Source: an uncultured Clostridia bacterium
Lineage (GTDB): Bacteria; Bacillota; Clostridia; Oscillospirales; Ruminococcaceae
DNA: 64,000 bases
Assembly (NCBI GenBank): GCA_947626755.1
Contig: CANQTP010000003.1
Span: forward strand, 1 to 64,000
Direction: 5' to 3'
In this document: in pieces, positions 54,316-63,723 of the stretch
Numbering within the stretch: position 1 is the stretch's first letter
Layout: each line of letters begins with the position of its first letter
Program-made: the position numbers and the translations under genes
The notes under the pieces: generated by a model
What the model saw: the letters and a program-made list of their open reading frames with translations, nothing else
Told to the model about the DNA's origin: nothing
The model's database searches: none

Positions 54316-54951
54316 ATGGAAGATAAAATAAAAATAAGCAAATTTATCAGTTTTGCATTAAGACACCACCCCGAGAAAGCGGGGATAGTTCTTGACGCAC
54401 ACGGGTATGCAGATACAAATTCTCTTATTGAAAGCGTGAAAAAGCGTTTCCGCGATTTTAACATGAAATATCTTGAAAAGATCGTTGCGGAAGATAACAA
54501 ACAGCGTTATTCTTTCAATGAAGATAAAACGAAGATCCGCGCAAATCAGGGACATTCCGTGCAGAATGTTGACATCGGATTTGAAGAAAAGATCCCGCCC
54601 GAAATTCTTTTTCACGGAACGGCGGAGCGGTTTATGAACTCAATAAATGAGCAGGGAATTTTAAAAATGACTCGTCAGTATGTTCATCTTTCGGGAGATA
54701 AGAATACTGCTTACAATGTGGGAAAACGTCACGGAGAGCCTGTTGTGATCCTGATAGATTCGGAAAAAATGCAGGCTGACGGATATAAATTTTTTCTTTC
54801 GGAAAATGGTGTGTGGCTTACGGATCATGTTCCGACAGAATATTTCATAGCTGCGGTGCGTTTAACGCCGCCCGATAAGATCAGACATTATAAAGACGGC
54901 GAAGAAGGACCGATAATGTTCGCCGATGTTGATATTTACGAGAAAAAATAG
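54316..54951 (+). CDS. kptA: RNA 2'-phosphotransferase (Tpt1/KptA family)
   Basis: The 211-aa protein carries the Tpt1 set: SFALRHHPE (Arg-His), IRANQGHSV (Arg), FHGTAERF and GKRHGEPVVI (Arg), plus SENGVWLTDHVP. The family removes a 2'-phosphate from RNA using NAD+, giving ADP-ribose 1'',2''-cyclic phosphate. Bacteria lack the fungal tRNA splicing that needs this, so the role is unsettled. ATG 54316 follows AAAGGCAGG; longer forms overlap trmFO. It lies 34 nt after trmFO and 11 nt before plsX, so it is probably in the same transcript. Confidence 0.92.
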   Translation: MEDKIKISKFISFALRHHPEKAGIVLDAHGYADTNSLIESVKKRFRDFNMKYLEKIVAEDNKQRYSFNEDKTKIRANQGHSVQNVDIGFEEKIPPEILFHGTAERFMNSINEQGILKMTRQYVHLSGDKNTAYNVGKRHGEPVVILIDSEKMQADGYKFFLSENGVWLTDHVPTEYFIAAVRLTPPDKIRHYKDGEEGPIMFADVDIYEKK

Positions 54952-54962
54952 GAGATGATCGT

Positions 54963-55961
54963 ATGAAAATAATAGTTGACGCATTCGGCGGGGATAATGC
55001 TCCGCTGGAAGTTATCAAGGGCGCGGCTAAAGCCGTTTCAGAACTTGACGTGGAAATAATTCTTACGGGAAATGAAAAAATTATCAGAGAAACAGCCGAG
55101 AAAAACGGAATATCTCTTGATAAAATATCAATAATACATACCGAGTCGGTAATTGACATTCACGAAGAACCAATGATGGTAATAAAAGATAAATCGGACT
55201 GTTCCATGGCGGTGGGACTTAAAGCCCTTAACGAGGGCAAAGGCGATGCTTTTGTTTCTGCGGGAAGTACCGGCGCGCTTGTTGTCGGCGCGACTTTCCT
55301 TGCAAAGCGGATAAAAGACGTTAAACGTGCCGCTCTTGCTCCGATAATGCCCACTGCAAAGGGTCATATGATTCTTGTTGACGGCGGCGCAAATGTGGAT
55401 TGCCGTCCGGAAATGCTTGTACAGTTCGGCGTTATGGGAAGCTGTTACATGAACAAAGTAATGGGAATTTCCAAGCCGAAAGTGGGACTTGTAAACATCG
55501 GTTCGGAGGACACAAAAGGACGGGATCTTGAAATTGAAGCGTATAAGCAATTTCAAAATGCGCCTGTGGATTTTTACGGAAATCTTGAAGCGCGGGAAGT
55601 GCCTTTCGGGGAATGTGACGTGGTAGTCTCGGACGGATTTACGGGAAATGTTCTGTTAAAACTTTACGAGGGAATGGGTTCGTATTTCAGTCACACATTA
55701 AAGGATATGCTTACTTCAAATCTCGGCGGAAAAATTGCGGCGCTGATGATAATGCCGAAGATCAAGGAATTCCGCAAGAAAATGGATTACAAAGAAGTTG
55801 GAGGAGCGGTGCTGCTGGGAATTTCAAAACCTGTTATAAAAGCTCACGGTTCATCGGACGGAAAGGCATTTTTCAACGCCATAAGGCAGGCTAAAAATTG
55901 TGTTGACGGCAAAATTATTGAGGAAATAACTTCTTCTCTTGCAAATATTGAAAAGAAATAA
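54963..55961 (+). CDS. plsX: Phosphate acyltransferase PlsX
   Basis: The 332-aa protein opens MKIIVDAFGGDNAPLEVIKGA and contains FVSAGSTGALVVGATF and VVVSDGFTGNVLLKL, all PlsX hallmarks. It makes acyl-phosphate from acyl-ACP for phospholipid synthesis. AGGAG precedes the ATG. plsX-rnc-smc is a standard Firmicutes order, but acpP, usually between plsX and rnc, is not here. Confidence 0.96.
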   Translation: MKIIVDAFGGDNAPLEVIKGAAKAVSELDVEIILTGNEKIIRETAEKNGISLDKISIIHTESVIDIHEEPMMVIKDKSDCSMAVGLKALNEGKGDAFVSAGSTGALVVGATFLAKRIKDVKRAALAPIMPTAKGHMILVDGGANVDCRPEMLVQFGVMGSCYMNKVMGISKPKVGLVNIGSEDTKGRDLEIEAYKQFQNAPVDFYGNLEAREVPFGECDVVVSDGFTGNVLLKLYEGMGSYFSHTLKDMLTSNLGGKIAALMIMPKIKEFRKKMDYKEVGGAVLLGISKPVIKAHGSSDGKAFFNAIRQAKNCVDGKIIEEITSSLANIEKK

Positions 55962-55997
55962 ACATAAAATTTCCGGAAACGGAAAGGAGTGTTAAAA

Positions 55998-56687
55998 ATG
56001 GATCTTTCAGGATTTGAAAAAAAGATAGGATATACTTTTAAAAATAAAGAACTGCTTCATGAAGCGCTTTCACATTCTTCCTATTCCAACGAGGCAAAAC
56101 GCGGGCTCAATTCAAACGAGCGGCTTGAATTTTTGGGCGACAGCGTGCTTTCAATTGTTGTTTCGGAACACCTTTTCAGGCATTTCAAGCATCTTCCCGA
56201 GGGCGAACTTACAAAGATACGCGCATCGCTTGTTTGCGAAAAGGCGTTATTTGAATTTTCAAAAAAAATAGATCTGGGAAATTACATTTTGCTTGGAAAA
56301 GGCGAGGAGAACAGCGGCGGCAGAGAACGTCCGTCAATTGTTTCGGACGCTTTTGAAGCGGTGATAGCGGCGATTTTCCTTGATGGTGGAATGGAAGCTG
56401 CGGAAAAATATGTACTGTCATTTATCCCGAAAGACCTTGCGGCGGACAGTTCAAAATCGCTTCACGACTACAAGACGGCTTTGCAGGAAATAATCCAGAA
56501 AAATCCCGAAGAGCGTGTTGAATATGTTCTTGCGGAACAGACGGGTCCCGATCACGACAGGAAATTTGTTGTAAATGTGGAACTTAACAACAACATTATC
56601 GGCACGGGTGTAGGACACAGCAAAAAACAAGCTGAACAGGCTGCGGCAAAAGAAGCGCTTCGGCTGATGGGTTATAAAGATGACTGA
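55998..56687 (+). CDS. rnc: Ribonuclease III
   Basis: The 229-aa protein has the RNase III signature NERLEFLGDSVLS (about residues 40-52), the second acidic site DAFEAVIAAIFLDGG and a C-terminal double-stranded RNA-binding domain (DYKTALQEIIQKN to QAEQAAAKEALRLM). It processes rRNA and structured mRNAs. ATG 55998 is used because AAAGGAG lies 8 nt upstream. It overlaps the radical SAM gene by 8 nt. Confidence 0.96.
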   Translation: MDLSGFEKKIGYTFKNKELLHEALSHSSYSNEAKRGLNSNERLEFLGDSVLSIVVSEHLFRHFKHLPEGELTKIRASLVCEKALFEFSKKIDLGNYILLGKGEENSGGRERPSIVSDAFEAVIAAIFLDGGMEAAEKYVLSFIPKDLAADSSKSLHDYKTALQEIIQKNPEERVEYVLAEQTGPDHDRKFVVNVELNNNIIGTGVGHSKKQAEQAAAKEALRLMGYKDD

Positions 56688-57669
56688 AAAACACAATAAT
56701 ATTTCAATTTTTATCCCGCATATGGGCTGCCCGAATACCTGTTCATTCTGCAATCAGCGGGCAATAAGTCATACGGCTTCCGCACCGACGGCGGAACAGG
56801 TAAGCGAGATACTGAAAAATGCCGAAATTCCTCACGGAAATACGGAGATCGCGTTTTTCGGGGGAAGTTTTACGGCGATAGAAAGAGACTACATGATCTC
56901 ACTTCTTGAAGCCGCGCAGCCTTATATCAAAAGCGGACAAGCAAGCGGGATAAGAATTTCAACACGTCCCGACAAAATTAACGAGGAAATTCTTGATATT
57001 CTGAAAAAATATCATGTTACCGCAATTGAACTGGGTGCGCAGTCCATGGACAACGAAGTCCTTTCCGCAAATGAAAGAGGACATTCCGCGCAGGACGTCA
57101 GGGAGGCTTCGGAACTTATCCGCAAAAACGGTTTTGAACTGGGACTTCAGATGATGACGGGGCTTTACCGTTCTACAGTGGAAAAGGACAGGCAGACTGC
57201 TTACGAAATTGTCGGGCTTCGTCCCGATACGGTAAGAATTTATCCTACAGTTATACTTAAAAATACAAGGCTCGGGGAACTTTTTCAGAACGGAGAATAT
57301 GTTCCGTATTCCTTTGAAGAATGTGCGGAACTTTGCGCGGAACTTCTGGAACTTTTCGAGAAAAACAATATCCGCGTGATAAAGCTTGGACTTCATGCTT
57401 CGGAAACGGTAGAATCGGATATGCTGGGCGGATTTTATCATCAGGCGTTCAGGGAAATTTGCGAGGGGATAATTTTTAGCAAAAAGATCGCTGCGGAAAT
57501 TTCCCAAAGCGGGAAAATTACCGTTTTTACCGCGCAGAATGCAGTTTCAAAAGCTGCGGGACATAAAGGCTGCAATAAAAAATATTTTGCAGAAAAGGGA
57601 ATTTATATAAAATTCAAGCCGGATAAAAATATTTCCGGAAGAAATATACTTATACAAAAGGACGAATAA
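56680..57669 (+). CDS. Radical SAM protein, Elp3-like without acetyltransferase domain
   Basis: The 329-aa protein has the iron-sulfur motif GCPNTCSFCNQ (about residues 16-26), the SAM-binding GGSFTA and a C-terminal segment like the Elp3 radical SAM C-domain (LRPDTVRIYPTVILKNT). The GNAT domain of Elp3 is absent. This gene often lies between rnc and smc in Clostridia; its substrate is unknown, with tRNA a possibility by analogy to Elp3. It ends 1 nt before the smc start. Confidence 0.88.
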   Translation: MTEKHNNISIFIPHMGCPNTCSFCNQRAISHTASAPTAEQVSEILKNAEIPHGNTEIAFFGGSFTAIERDYMISLLEAAQPYIKSGQASGIRISTRPDKINEEILDILKKYHVTAIELGAQSMDNEVLSANERGHSAQDVREASELIRKNGFELGLQMMTGLYRSTVEKDRQTAYEIVGLRPDTVRIYPTVILKNTRLGELFQNGEYVPYSFEECAELCAELLELFEKNNIRVIKLGLHASETVESDMLGGFYHQAFREICEGIIFSKKIAAEISQSGKITVFTAQNAVSKAAGHKGCNKKYFAEKGIYIKFKPDKNISGRNILIQKDE

Positions 57670-57670
57670 A

Positions 57671-60600
57671 ATGTATCTGGAATCACTTGAAATGCAGGGG
57701 TTCAAATCATTCCCCGATAAAATAAAATTAGAATTTCACAAAGGCTTGACGGCAGTCGTCGGTCCTAACGGCAGCGGGAAATCCAACATTGGCGACGCAG
57801 TCCGCTGGGTTCTTGGCGAACAGTCCACAAAAAATCTCCGCGGTTCTAAAATGGAAGATGTTATTTTCTCTGGAACTACCCAGAGAAAAGCCGTGGGATT
57901 TGCGGCGGTAACCCTTAATATCGTAAATAACCGCGGTATTCTGGAAATCCCATCGGACAGAGTTTCCGTAACGAGAAAACTTTACAGAAGCGGTGAAAGC
58001 GAATATCTTATAAATGGTTCACAAGTTCGTCTGAAAGACGTTTACGAACTGTTTATGGACACGGGTCTCGGACGTGACGGATATTCCATCATAGGTCAGG
58101 GACGTGTTGCGGAAATAGTTTCGGCAAAATCAAACGAGCGCCGTGAAATTTTTGAAGAAGCGGCGGGAATTTCAAAATTCCGCTACAAGAAAGCAGAAGC
58201 GGAAAGACGTCTTGCGGCGGCGCAGGAAAATATTTTCCGTTTGACGGATATTATGGGCGAACTGGAAAGCCGCGTTGAGCCGCTGCGTATCCAATCGGAA
58301 AAAGCGGCGAAATTCCTTGAACTTTCCGAACAGAAAAAAGAACTGGAAATTTCCGTTTGGGTAAAACAAATAGATGACATAAAAGCAAAATTAGCCGAAC
58401 TTTCGGACAAAATACTTATTAATAAAAACGAATATGACGCTGTGGACGCGGATATTTCCCGCCTTGAAAATGAAGCGGAGGAAATACAGAAAAAAATGGA
58501 GGATTCCGCTCTGCGCATTGAAAAAATGCGTGCAGATATTCTGGAGACCGAAAAGGCAAATACGGGATTACATTCAAATATTGCGGTCTATGAAAATGAT
58601 ATTTCCCACTGCAAAGAAACAATTGCGGATATTGAAAAACAGCAGGCGGATGCGGAAAATTCAAGCGATGAGAACCGCCGCATAATTGATGAAAAATTAG
58701 AACTTATCAAGCAGGCGGAAAAGGATATTGAGGACACCGAAAAGAAATTTACCGCGGCAGCGGAAGAACTGAACGGACTTATTTCCGAACAGGACAGCTT
58801 TGACAGCCATTATTCAGATGTAAGCGGAAATCTCGGAAAACTTTATATAAAGCAGTCGGAACTGAATATTACCATTTCTTCCGCAGACACGGTGAAATCC
58901 GATATTGATGAACAACTGAAAAAAAGTCGCGAGCAGGAAGAGCAGCTTCGGGAATATGCGGAATCACTTGAAAAGGAAAAGCGGGATTCTGAGGACGGAT
59001 TGCAGCTTCTGGACGAAAAAACAGGCGAAAATGAAAACCGCATAAACGGTCTTACAAAACTTTATTCGGGCAGAGCGGAAAAACTTTCACTTGCTAAAAA
59101 AGAATTTGAAGATCTGGGATTTTCTATCCGCGAAAAAGAGCAGAAGATCCGCTTGCTGACAGATCTGGAAAACAGCATGGAAGGCTTTGCAAATTCGGTA
59201 AAGCAGATACTTAAAGCTTCAAAATCGGGACAGCTTCGCGGAGTTTACGGTTCTGTTGCGCAGCTTATAAATGTTGAAAGCAAATACAGTCTTGCGGTGG
59301 AAACAGCGTTGGGAGCGGCTTTGCAGAATATTGTCGTTGACAATGAGGAGACTGCAAAACGCGGAATAAGGCTTTTGCAGGAAACAAAAGCGGGACGCGC
59401 AACATTTCTTCCCACCACTTCCGTAAAGGGAAACCGTCTTTCGGAACGCGGACTTGACGACTGCATGGGTTTTGTTGCTCTTGCAGTGGATATTGTCGGT
59501 TTTGACCCGAAATTAGAGGGGATCTTCACATCACTTCTGGGACGGACAGCCGTTGCGGAGGATATTGATACGGCGACCGTTATTGCAAAAAAATATAACT
59601 ATAAGTTCAAAATAGTTACTCTTGACGGACAGGTAATAAACGCGGGCGGTTCGTTTACGGGCGGTTCGGCAGCGCGTTCAAGCGGTGTTCTTACGCGGAA
59701 AAATGAAATTGAAAAACTTTCCGCGGAAAAAGAAAAGCTTTCCGAACGGCTTGCAGGCGTTAAGCAGAATGTAGAAAAATTACAGGCGGAAACGGACAAA
59801 CTTGGATTTGACATTGAAGGCGCAAAGGACGAACTTCGCATTATAGGCGAGGATAAAATACGTTTTGACTCTGAATTAAAGCGCATTGAAGCTTTGCTTG
59901 TGCAGACGCGTCAGCAGATAACGGCTGCGGAAGAAAATTCAAAAGCATTTGAAAATAAAATTTCCGATACGGATAAAAATGTTTTAGACGCAAAAGAGGC
60001 GTTAAAGGACTGCGAAAAGGAAATTGCGGAACTTGAAAAAATTGCTGCGGACAGTGATGAAAAGCGTTCTATGATCCGCGAAAAAAGAGAAAAACTTTCC
60101 GCGGATATGTCGGAAATGAAGCTTTACGAAATGGAGCGCAGCAAGGACAGGGACGCGCTTAATGCGGATATTAAGCGGCTTGAAGAAAGTTTTGCGGATA
60201 TAGGTGATAATTCCGCACGGCTTGCAATTGCTCTGGAAGAACAGAAAAATATTATTTCCGAAAAGGAAAAATTAATTGAGGAATGCAAAGCGGCTCTGGA
60301 AAATTCCAAAGGCGCGGTGGAAGAGATCAATGGAAAAATTTCCGCTGAGCAGTCGGAACGTCGTCAGATGGAACAGTCGCTTAACGAGGGACGTGTTAAG
60401 ATCCGCGGACTTAACGATGAAAAAGAAAAATTCTCCCGTGAAATGACCCGACTTGAAGAGCGGAATGTTTCATTCCAGAATAATTATGACGGCATTATTT
60501 CCGATATGCAGGAGCAGTACGGGATCTATCTTTCAGAGGCTTCGGAAATTGCCAAGCCCGTTGACGATCTTCCCGCCGTTCAGCGTCAGCTTAACGATAC

Positions 60601-61243
60601 AAAGCAGAAAATTCGCAATTTGGGAAATGTCAATGTTGCGGCGATAGAGGAATACAAGGAAGTTTCCGAACGTTATAATTTTATGAAAGAACAGCTTGAC
60701 GATGTTGAAAATTCCAAGCGTGAACTGGAACGCCTTATTGACGAGCTTACCGATAATATGCGCCGTCAGTTCAGCGAAAGTTTCAACGCGATAAATGAAA
60801 ATTTCAAGCAGATATTTGTGGAGCTTTTCGGCGGAGGAAAGGCGGAGCTTACGCTTACGGATCCCTCCGATGTTCTGGAATCCGGAATTGAGATCAACGT
60901 TGCACCTCCGGGAAAAGTTATCAAGAATCTTTCGCTGCTTTCGGGCGGTGAACAGGCATTTGTGGCAATTGCAATTTATTTTGCAATTTTAAAAATAAAG
61001 CCTGCGCCGTTCTGCATTCTTGACGAAATTGAAGCGGCTCTTGATGATGTAAATGTTACGAAATATGCGCAGTATTTACGGCATTTTACCGATACAACGC
61101 AGTTTATTTTAGTAACTCACCGTCGGGGAACTATGGAAGAAGCGGACGTTATGTACGGCGTTACAATGCAGGAAAAAGGCATTTCCAAAGTTTTAAGACT
61201 TGACCAGCCGCCTGTAGATTTAGAAAATCCCACCGCAAAATAA
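57671..61243 (+). CDS. smc: Chromosome segregation protein SMC
   Basis: The 1190-aa ATPase has the N-terminal Walker A GPNGSGKSN (residues 31-39), two long coiled-coil arms (about 170-500 and 680-1020), a hinge (about 510-670, including GVYGSVAQLINVESKY) and the C-terminal signature LSGGEQAF with Walker B FCILDEIEAALDD. It forms condensin with ScpA and ScpB, encoded elsewhere. AAGGA precedes the ATG. Length is normal. Confidence 0.97.
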   Translation: MYLESLEMQGFKSFPDKIKLEFHKGLTAVVGPNGSGKSNIGDAVRWVLGEQSTKNLRGSKMEDVIFSGTTQRKAVGFAAVTLNIVNNRGILEIPSDRVSVTRKLYRSGESEYLINGSQVRLKDVYELFMDTGLGRDGYSIIGQGRVAEIVSAKSNERREIFEEAAGISKFRYKKAEAERRLAAAQENIFRLTDIMGELESRVEPLRIQSEKAAKFLELSEQKKELEISVWVKQIDDIKAKLAELSDKILINKNEYDAVDADISRLENEAEEIQKKMEDSALRIEKMRADILETEKANTGLHSNIAVYENDISHCKETIADIEKQQADAENSSDENRRIIDEKLELIKQAEKDIEDTEKKFTAAAEELNGLISEQDSFDSHYSDVSGNLGKLYIKQSELNITISSADTVKSDIDEQLKKSREQEEQLREYAESLEKEKRDSEDGLQLLDEKTGENENRINGLTKLYSGRAEKLSLAKKEFEDLGFSIREKEQKIRLLTDLENSMEGFANSVKQILKASKSGQLRGVYGSVAQLINVESKYSLAVETALGAALQNIVVDNEETAKRGIRLLQETKAGRATFLPTTSVKGNRLSERGLDDCMGFVALAVDIVGFDPKLEGIFTSLLGRTAVAEDIDTATVIAKKYNYKFKIVTLDGQVINAGGSFTGGSAARSSGVLTRKNEIEKLSAEKEKLSERLAGVKQNVEKLQAETDKLGFDIEGAKDELRIIGEDKIRFDSELKRIEALLVQTRQQITAAEENSKAFENKISDTDKNVLDAKEALKDCEKEIAELEKIAADSDEKRSMIREKREKLSADMSEMKLYEMERSKDRDALNADIKRLEESFADIGDNSARLAIALEEQKNIISEKEKLIEECKAALENSKGAVEEINGKISAEQSERRQMEQSLNEGRVKIRGLNDEKEKFSREMTRLEERNVSFQNNYDGIISDMQEQYGIYLSEASEIAKPVDDLPAVQRQLNDTKQKIRNLGNVNVAAIEEYKEVSERYNFMKEQLDDVENSKRELERLIDELTDNMRRQFSESFNAINENFKQIFVELFGGGKAELTLTDPSDVLESGIEINVAPPGKVIKNLSLLSGGEQAFVAIAIYFAILKIKPAPFCILDEIEAALDDVNVTKYAQYLRHFTDTTQFILVTHRRGTMEEADVMYGVTMQEKGISKVLRLDQPPVDLENPTAK

Positions 61244-61264
61244 AATATTTGAAAGGATAAAAAA

Positions 61265-61777
61265 ATGCTTGATAAAAATGAATTGCAAAAATTATCAAGA
61301 GAACAATTGGAAGAACTTTTATTTATTGATTCAAAAAATTTAATTGCAATGGACGGTGTGTGGTTTCAGTCTGTCGAAAAGGAAAACGGCATGGACAGCG
61401 CTATGCACCATGATGAAGAAGCGTGGAAATTATATACCCGTTCCGAAGCAAGACGGATAAAAAATTTCCTCGGACTTTCCGAAAATGCGGGGCTTGAGGG
61501 ACTTGCAGAAGCTTTGAAATACCGCATGGTTGACAGGGCAAATCCGAGCGAAACGATTTTCAAAGACGGAAAACTTATACATAAAATTTTAGTTTGCCGC
61601 GTTCAGGAAGCGCGTACAAGAAAAAATATGCCGCTTCACCCGTGCAAAAGCGCGGCGATTTACGAATACGGCGGTTTTGCGGAAGTTATTGATGAAAGAA
61701 TTAAATGCCGCTGTATAAGCTGTTATCCCGATATTACCGATAATTCATGTTCATGCGCGTGGGAATTTTGGATATAA
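61265..61777 (+). CDS. DUF6125-like small protein, unknown function
   Basis: The 170-aa soluble protein has an N-terminal helix (LSREQLEELLFIDSKNLIAMDGVWFQSVE), a motif MHHDEEAWK, and a Cys-rich C-terminal part (LVCRVQEAR, PLHPCKSAA, KCRCISCYPD, NSCSC). These could bind a metal or Fe-S cluster. The pattern resembles DUF6125/L-2-amino-thiazoline-type small proteins, but I am not certain of the family. AAAGGA precedes the ATG. It follows smc by 21 nt, with no terminator, inside the smc-ftsY interval. Confidence 0.7.
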   Translation: MLDKNELQKLSREQLEELLFIDSKNLIAMDGVWFQSVEKENGMDSAMHHDEEAWKLYTRSEARRIKNFLGLSENAGLEGLAEALKYRMVDRANPSETIFKDGKLIHKILVCRVQEARTRKNMPLHPCKSAAIYEYGGFAEVIDERIKCRCISCYPDITDNSCSCAWEFWI

Positions 61778-61803
61778 AAATTAAATTATATTGAGGTGAA
61801 ACA

Positions 61804-62673
61804 GTGAAAATTTTAGTAATAGGCGGGACGAGATTTTTCGGAATACACGCGGTAAACGAACTTTTAAAAATGGGGCATAATGTTACAATTGCCACAAGAG
61901 GAAAGGCGTCCGATAATTTCGGTGACAGAGCAGAAAGAATAATTGTTGAAAGAACTAATGCGGAAAATATGAAAAATGCTTTTGCAGGCAGACATTTTGA
62001 TGCTGTAATAGATAATATTGCCTATTGCTCAAATGATATAAAATATGCGATTGAAAATATAGATCACGACAGATATATTTTTACGTCAAGCACTGCTGTT
62101 TATGAACCAAAACATTTGAATACGGCGGAATCTGATTTTGATGGTTTATCAAAAAAATTAATTTGGTGTGACAGGCAGGAATTTCCCTATGATGAGTCAA
62201 AACGTCAGGCAGAGCGTGCTTTATGGCAGGAATATTCTGCAAAAAATTGGGCAGCCGTAAGATTTCCGTTTGTTATAGGAAAAGACGATTACACAAAAAG
62301 ACTGCTATTTTATGTGGAACATACAATTAAGGAAATTCCCATGAATATTGACAATTTAAATTCTCAGCTGGGATTTGTATTTTCCGATGAAGCGGGGAAA
62401 TTCCTTGCTTTTCTGGCTGATAAAAATTTTAACGGAGCAATAAACGGCAGTTCGGACGGAACGATTTCCATAAAGGAAATAATTAATTATGTCGAAAATA
62501 AAACAGGCAAAAAAGCTGTTATTGACATATCGGGAGAAAGTGCTCCATACAATGGTGAGTCGGAATACAGCATAAATACCGATAAAGCAAATGCTGCCGG
62601 ATTTAAATTTTCATCTCTCCATGACAGAATATATGATCTGTTGGATCATTACATAAAATTAATTTGTAATTGA
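61804..62673 (+). CDS. NAD-dependent epimerase/dehydratase family protein
   Basis: The 289-aa protein is an extended SDR with GGTRFFG near the N-terminus (about residues 7-13) and a YDESK (YxxxK) active-site pair at about 133-137. FTSSTAVYEP precedes it. The atypical GGTRFFG motif occurs in a branch of reductases and isoflavone-type enzymes of unknown substrate. The start is GTG 61804 with TTGAGGTG upstream. It is AT-rich, unlike the smc gene, which hints at a different history. Confidence 0.85.
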   Translation: MKILVIGGTRFFGIHAVNELLKMGHNVTIATRGKASDNFGDRAERIIVERTNAENMKNAFAGRHFDAVIDNIAYCSNDIKYAIENIDHDRYIFTSSTAVYEPKHLNTAESDFDGLSKKLIWCDRQEFPYDESKRQAERALWQEYSAKNWAAVRFPFVIGKDDYTKRLLFYVEHTIKEIPMNIDNLNSQLGFVFSDEAGKFLAFLADKNFNGAINGSSDGTISIKEIINYVENKTGKKAVIDISGESAPYNGESEYSINTDKANAAGFKFSSLHDRIYDLLDHYIKLICN

Positions 62674-62716
62674 GATATGTTTGTAAAATATTTATGGCTG
62701 ATGGAGGAAATTTCAG

Positions 62717-62881
62717 ATGGACGAGCTTGATTTTATACGAGATAAATTTTCACAGGATTGTTCTGTAGATACGGTTTTTCATCTTGTTATGTCGGAATAT
62801 AATTTGTCGGAAGATGATGCAAAAGAAAAAATAAATGAGTATTTTGAAATAATTGATTCGATCGACAGATCACGTAATTAA
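62717..62881 (+). CDS. 54-aa acidic protein, unknown function
   Basis: The short frame starts at ATG 62717, 9 nt after GGAGG (62703-62707), and ends at TAA 62879-62881. The product is strongly acidic and mostly helical by composition (MDELDFIRDKFSQD..., LSEDDAKEKINEYFEIID). No family is recognised. Its ribosome site and codon pattern support a real gene. It follows the SDR gene by 43 nt. Confidence 0.6.
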   Translation: MDELDFIRDKFSQDCSVDTVFHLVMSEYNLSEDDAKEKINEYFEIIDSIDRSRN

Positions 62882-63056
62882 TTTTTGAGGAGTCAAAAAT
62901 TTTTATGGACTAAAATATACATTCCACATTTAGACTGTGTAATAAAAATGTTGAATGTTCGGAAAATCGGAATTTAAGTATTGACAATAATGGGAGAATT
63001 TTTCTCTATGAGAATGATAACAGAAAAAATTTTACAAATGATAATAGGTGAGATCT

Positions 63057-63635
63057 ATGCTAAAAGAATATTTGTGGATCCCTGAACTTGAAACAGAACG
63101 GTTATATTTGCGCAAATTAACACCAAATGATATTGACGATTTACGTGAATGGTTGGGGTTGGACATTGTTTATAAATATTGGGGACGCTCTGCAAGCAAA
63201 GACGAGAAAAATCCGGAATTTCTGTTTATTGACCCAAGACCAAATGTTAAGCGCAAACCGTCCCATGATTTCAATTGGGGGATCGAAAGTAAAGAGGATC
63301 ATAGAGTAATTGGAATTATAGAAGTATTCGATGTAGAAAATGACAGACTGGGTAAGATCGCATATAGAATAGATCCTACCTGTTGGAACCAAGGCGTTTG
63401 TACCGAGGCATTGACCAAAGTTGTGAATTTTATCTTTTCAGAAACAACGCTGGACAGATTGCATGCAGAAGCAGACGTAGAAAATATAGCGTCAAATGCA
63501 GTTTTAAAAAAATGCGGATTTACACTTGAAGGCTGTATCAGAAACGGAAAGATGGTCAGTAACTACTGCACTTACAATATTTACGGATATATCCGAGATG
63601 ATTTTCGTCAGCGGGCGAACAGGCAGCACAATTAG
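63057..63635 (+). CDS. GNAT family N-acetyltransferase (RimJ/RimL-like)
   Basis: The 192-aa protein has the RimJ/RimL fold: ETERLYLRKLTPNDI near the N-terminus, the acetyl-CoA region GKIAYRIDPTCWNQGVCTEALTKVVNFIF and the motif ENIASNAVLKKCGFTLEG. It transfers an acetyl group to an amine of a protein, small molecule or drug; the target is unknown. AGGTGA 5 nt upstream supports ATG 63057. A gene-free stretch of about 175 nt precedes it and includes TTGACA at 62981-62986. Confidence 0.88.
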   Translation: MLKEYLWIPELETERLYLRKLTPNDIDDLREWLGLDIVYKYWGRSASKDEKNPEFLFIDPRPNVKRKPSHDFNWGIESKEDHRVIGIIEVFDVENDRLGKIAYRIDPTCWNQGVCTEALTKVVNFIFSETTLDRLHAEADVENIASNAVLKKCGFTLEGCIRNGKMVSNYCTYNIYGYIRDDFRQRANRQHN

Positions 63636-63723
63636 GCAAGTTCTGATTTATAAGTAGGCAAAAAATTTAAAAATGTTAAAAACCAATTTAACTCTCAACT
63701 CTTATTTTAGGGAGGTATTTTAA

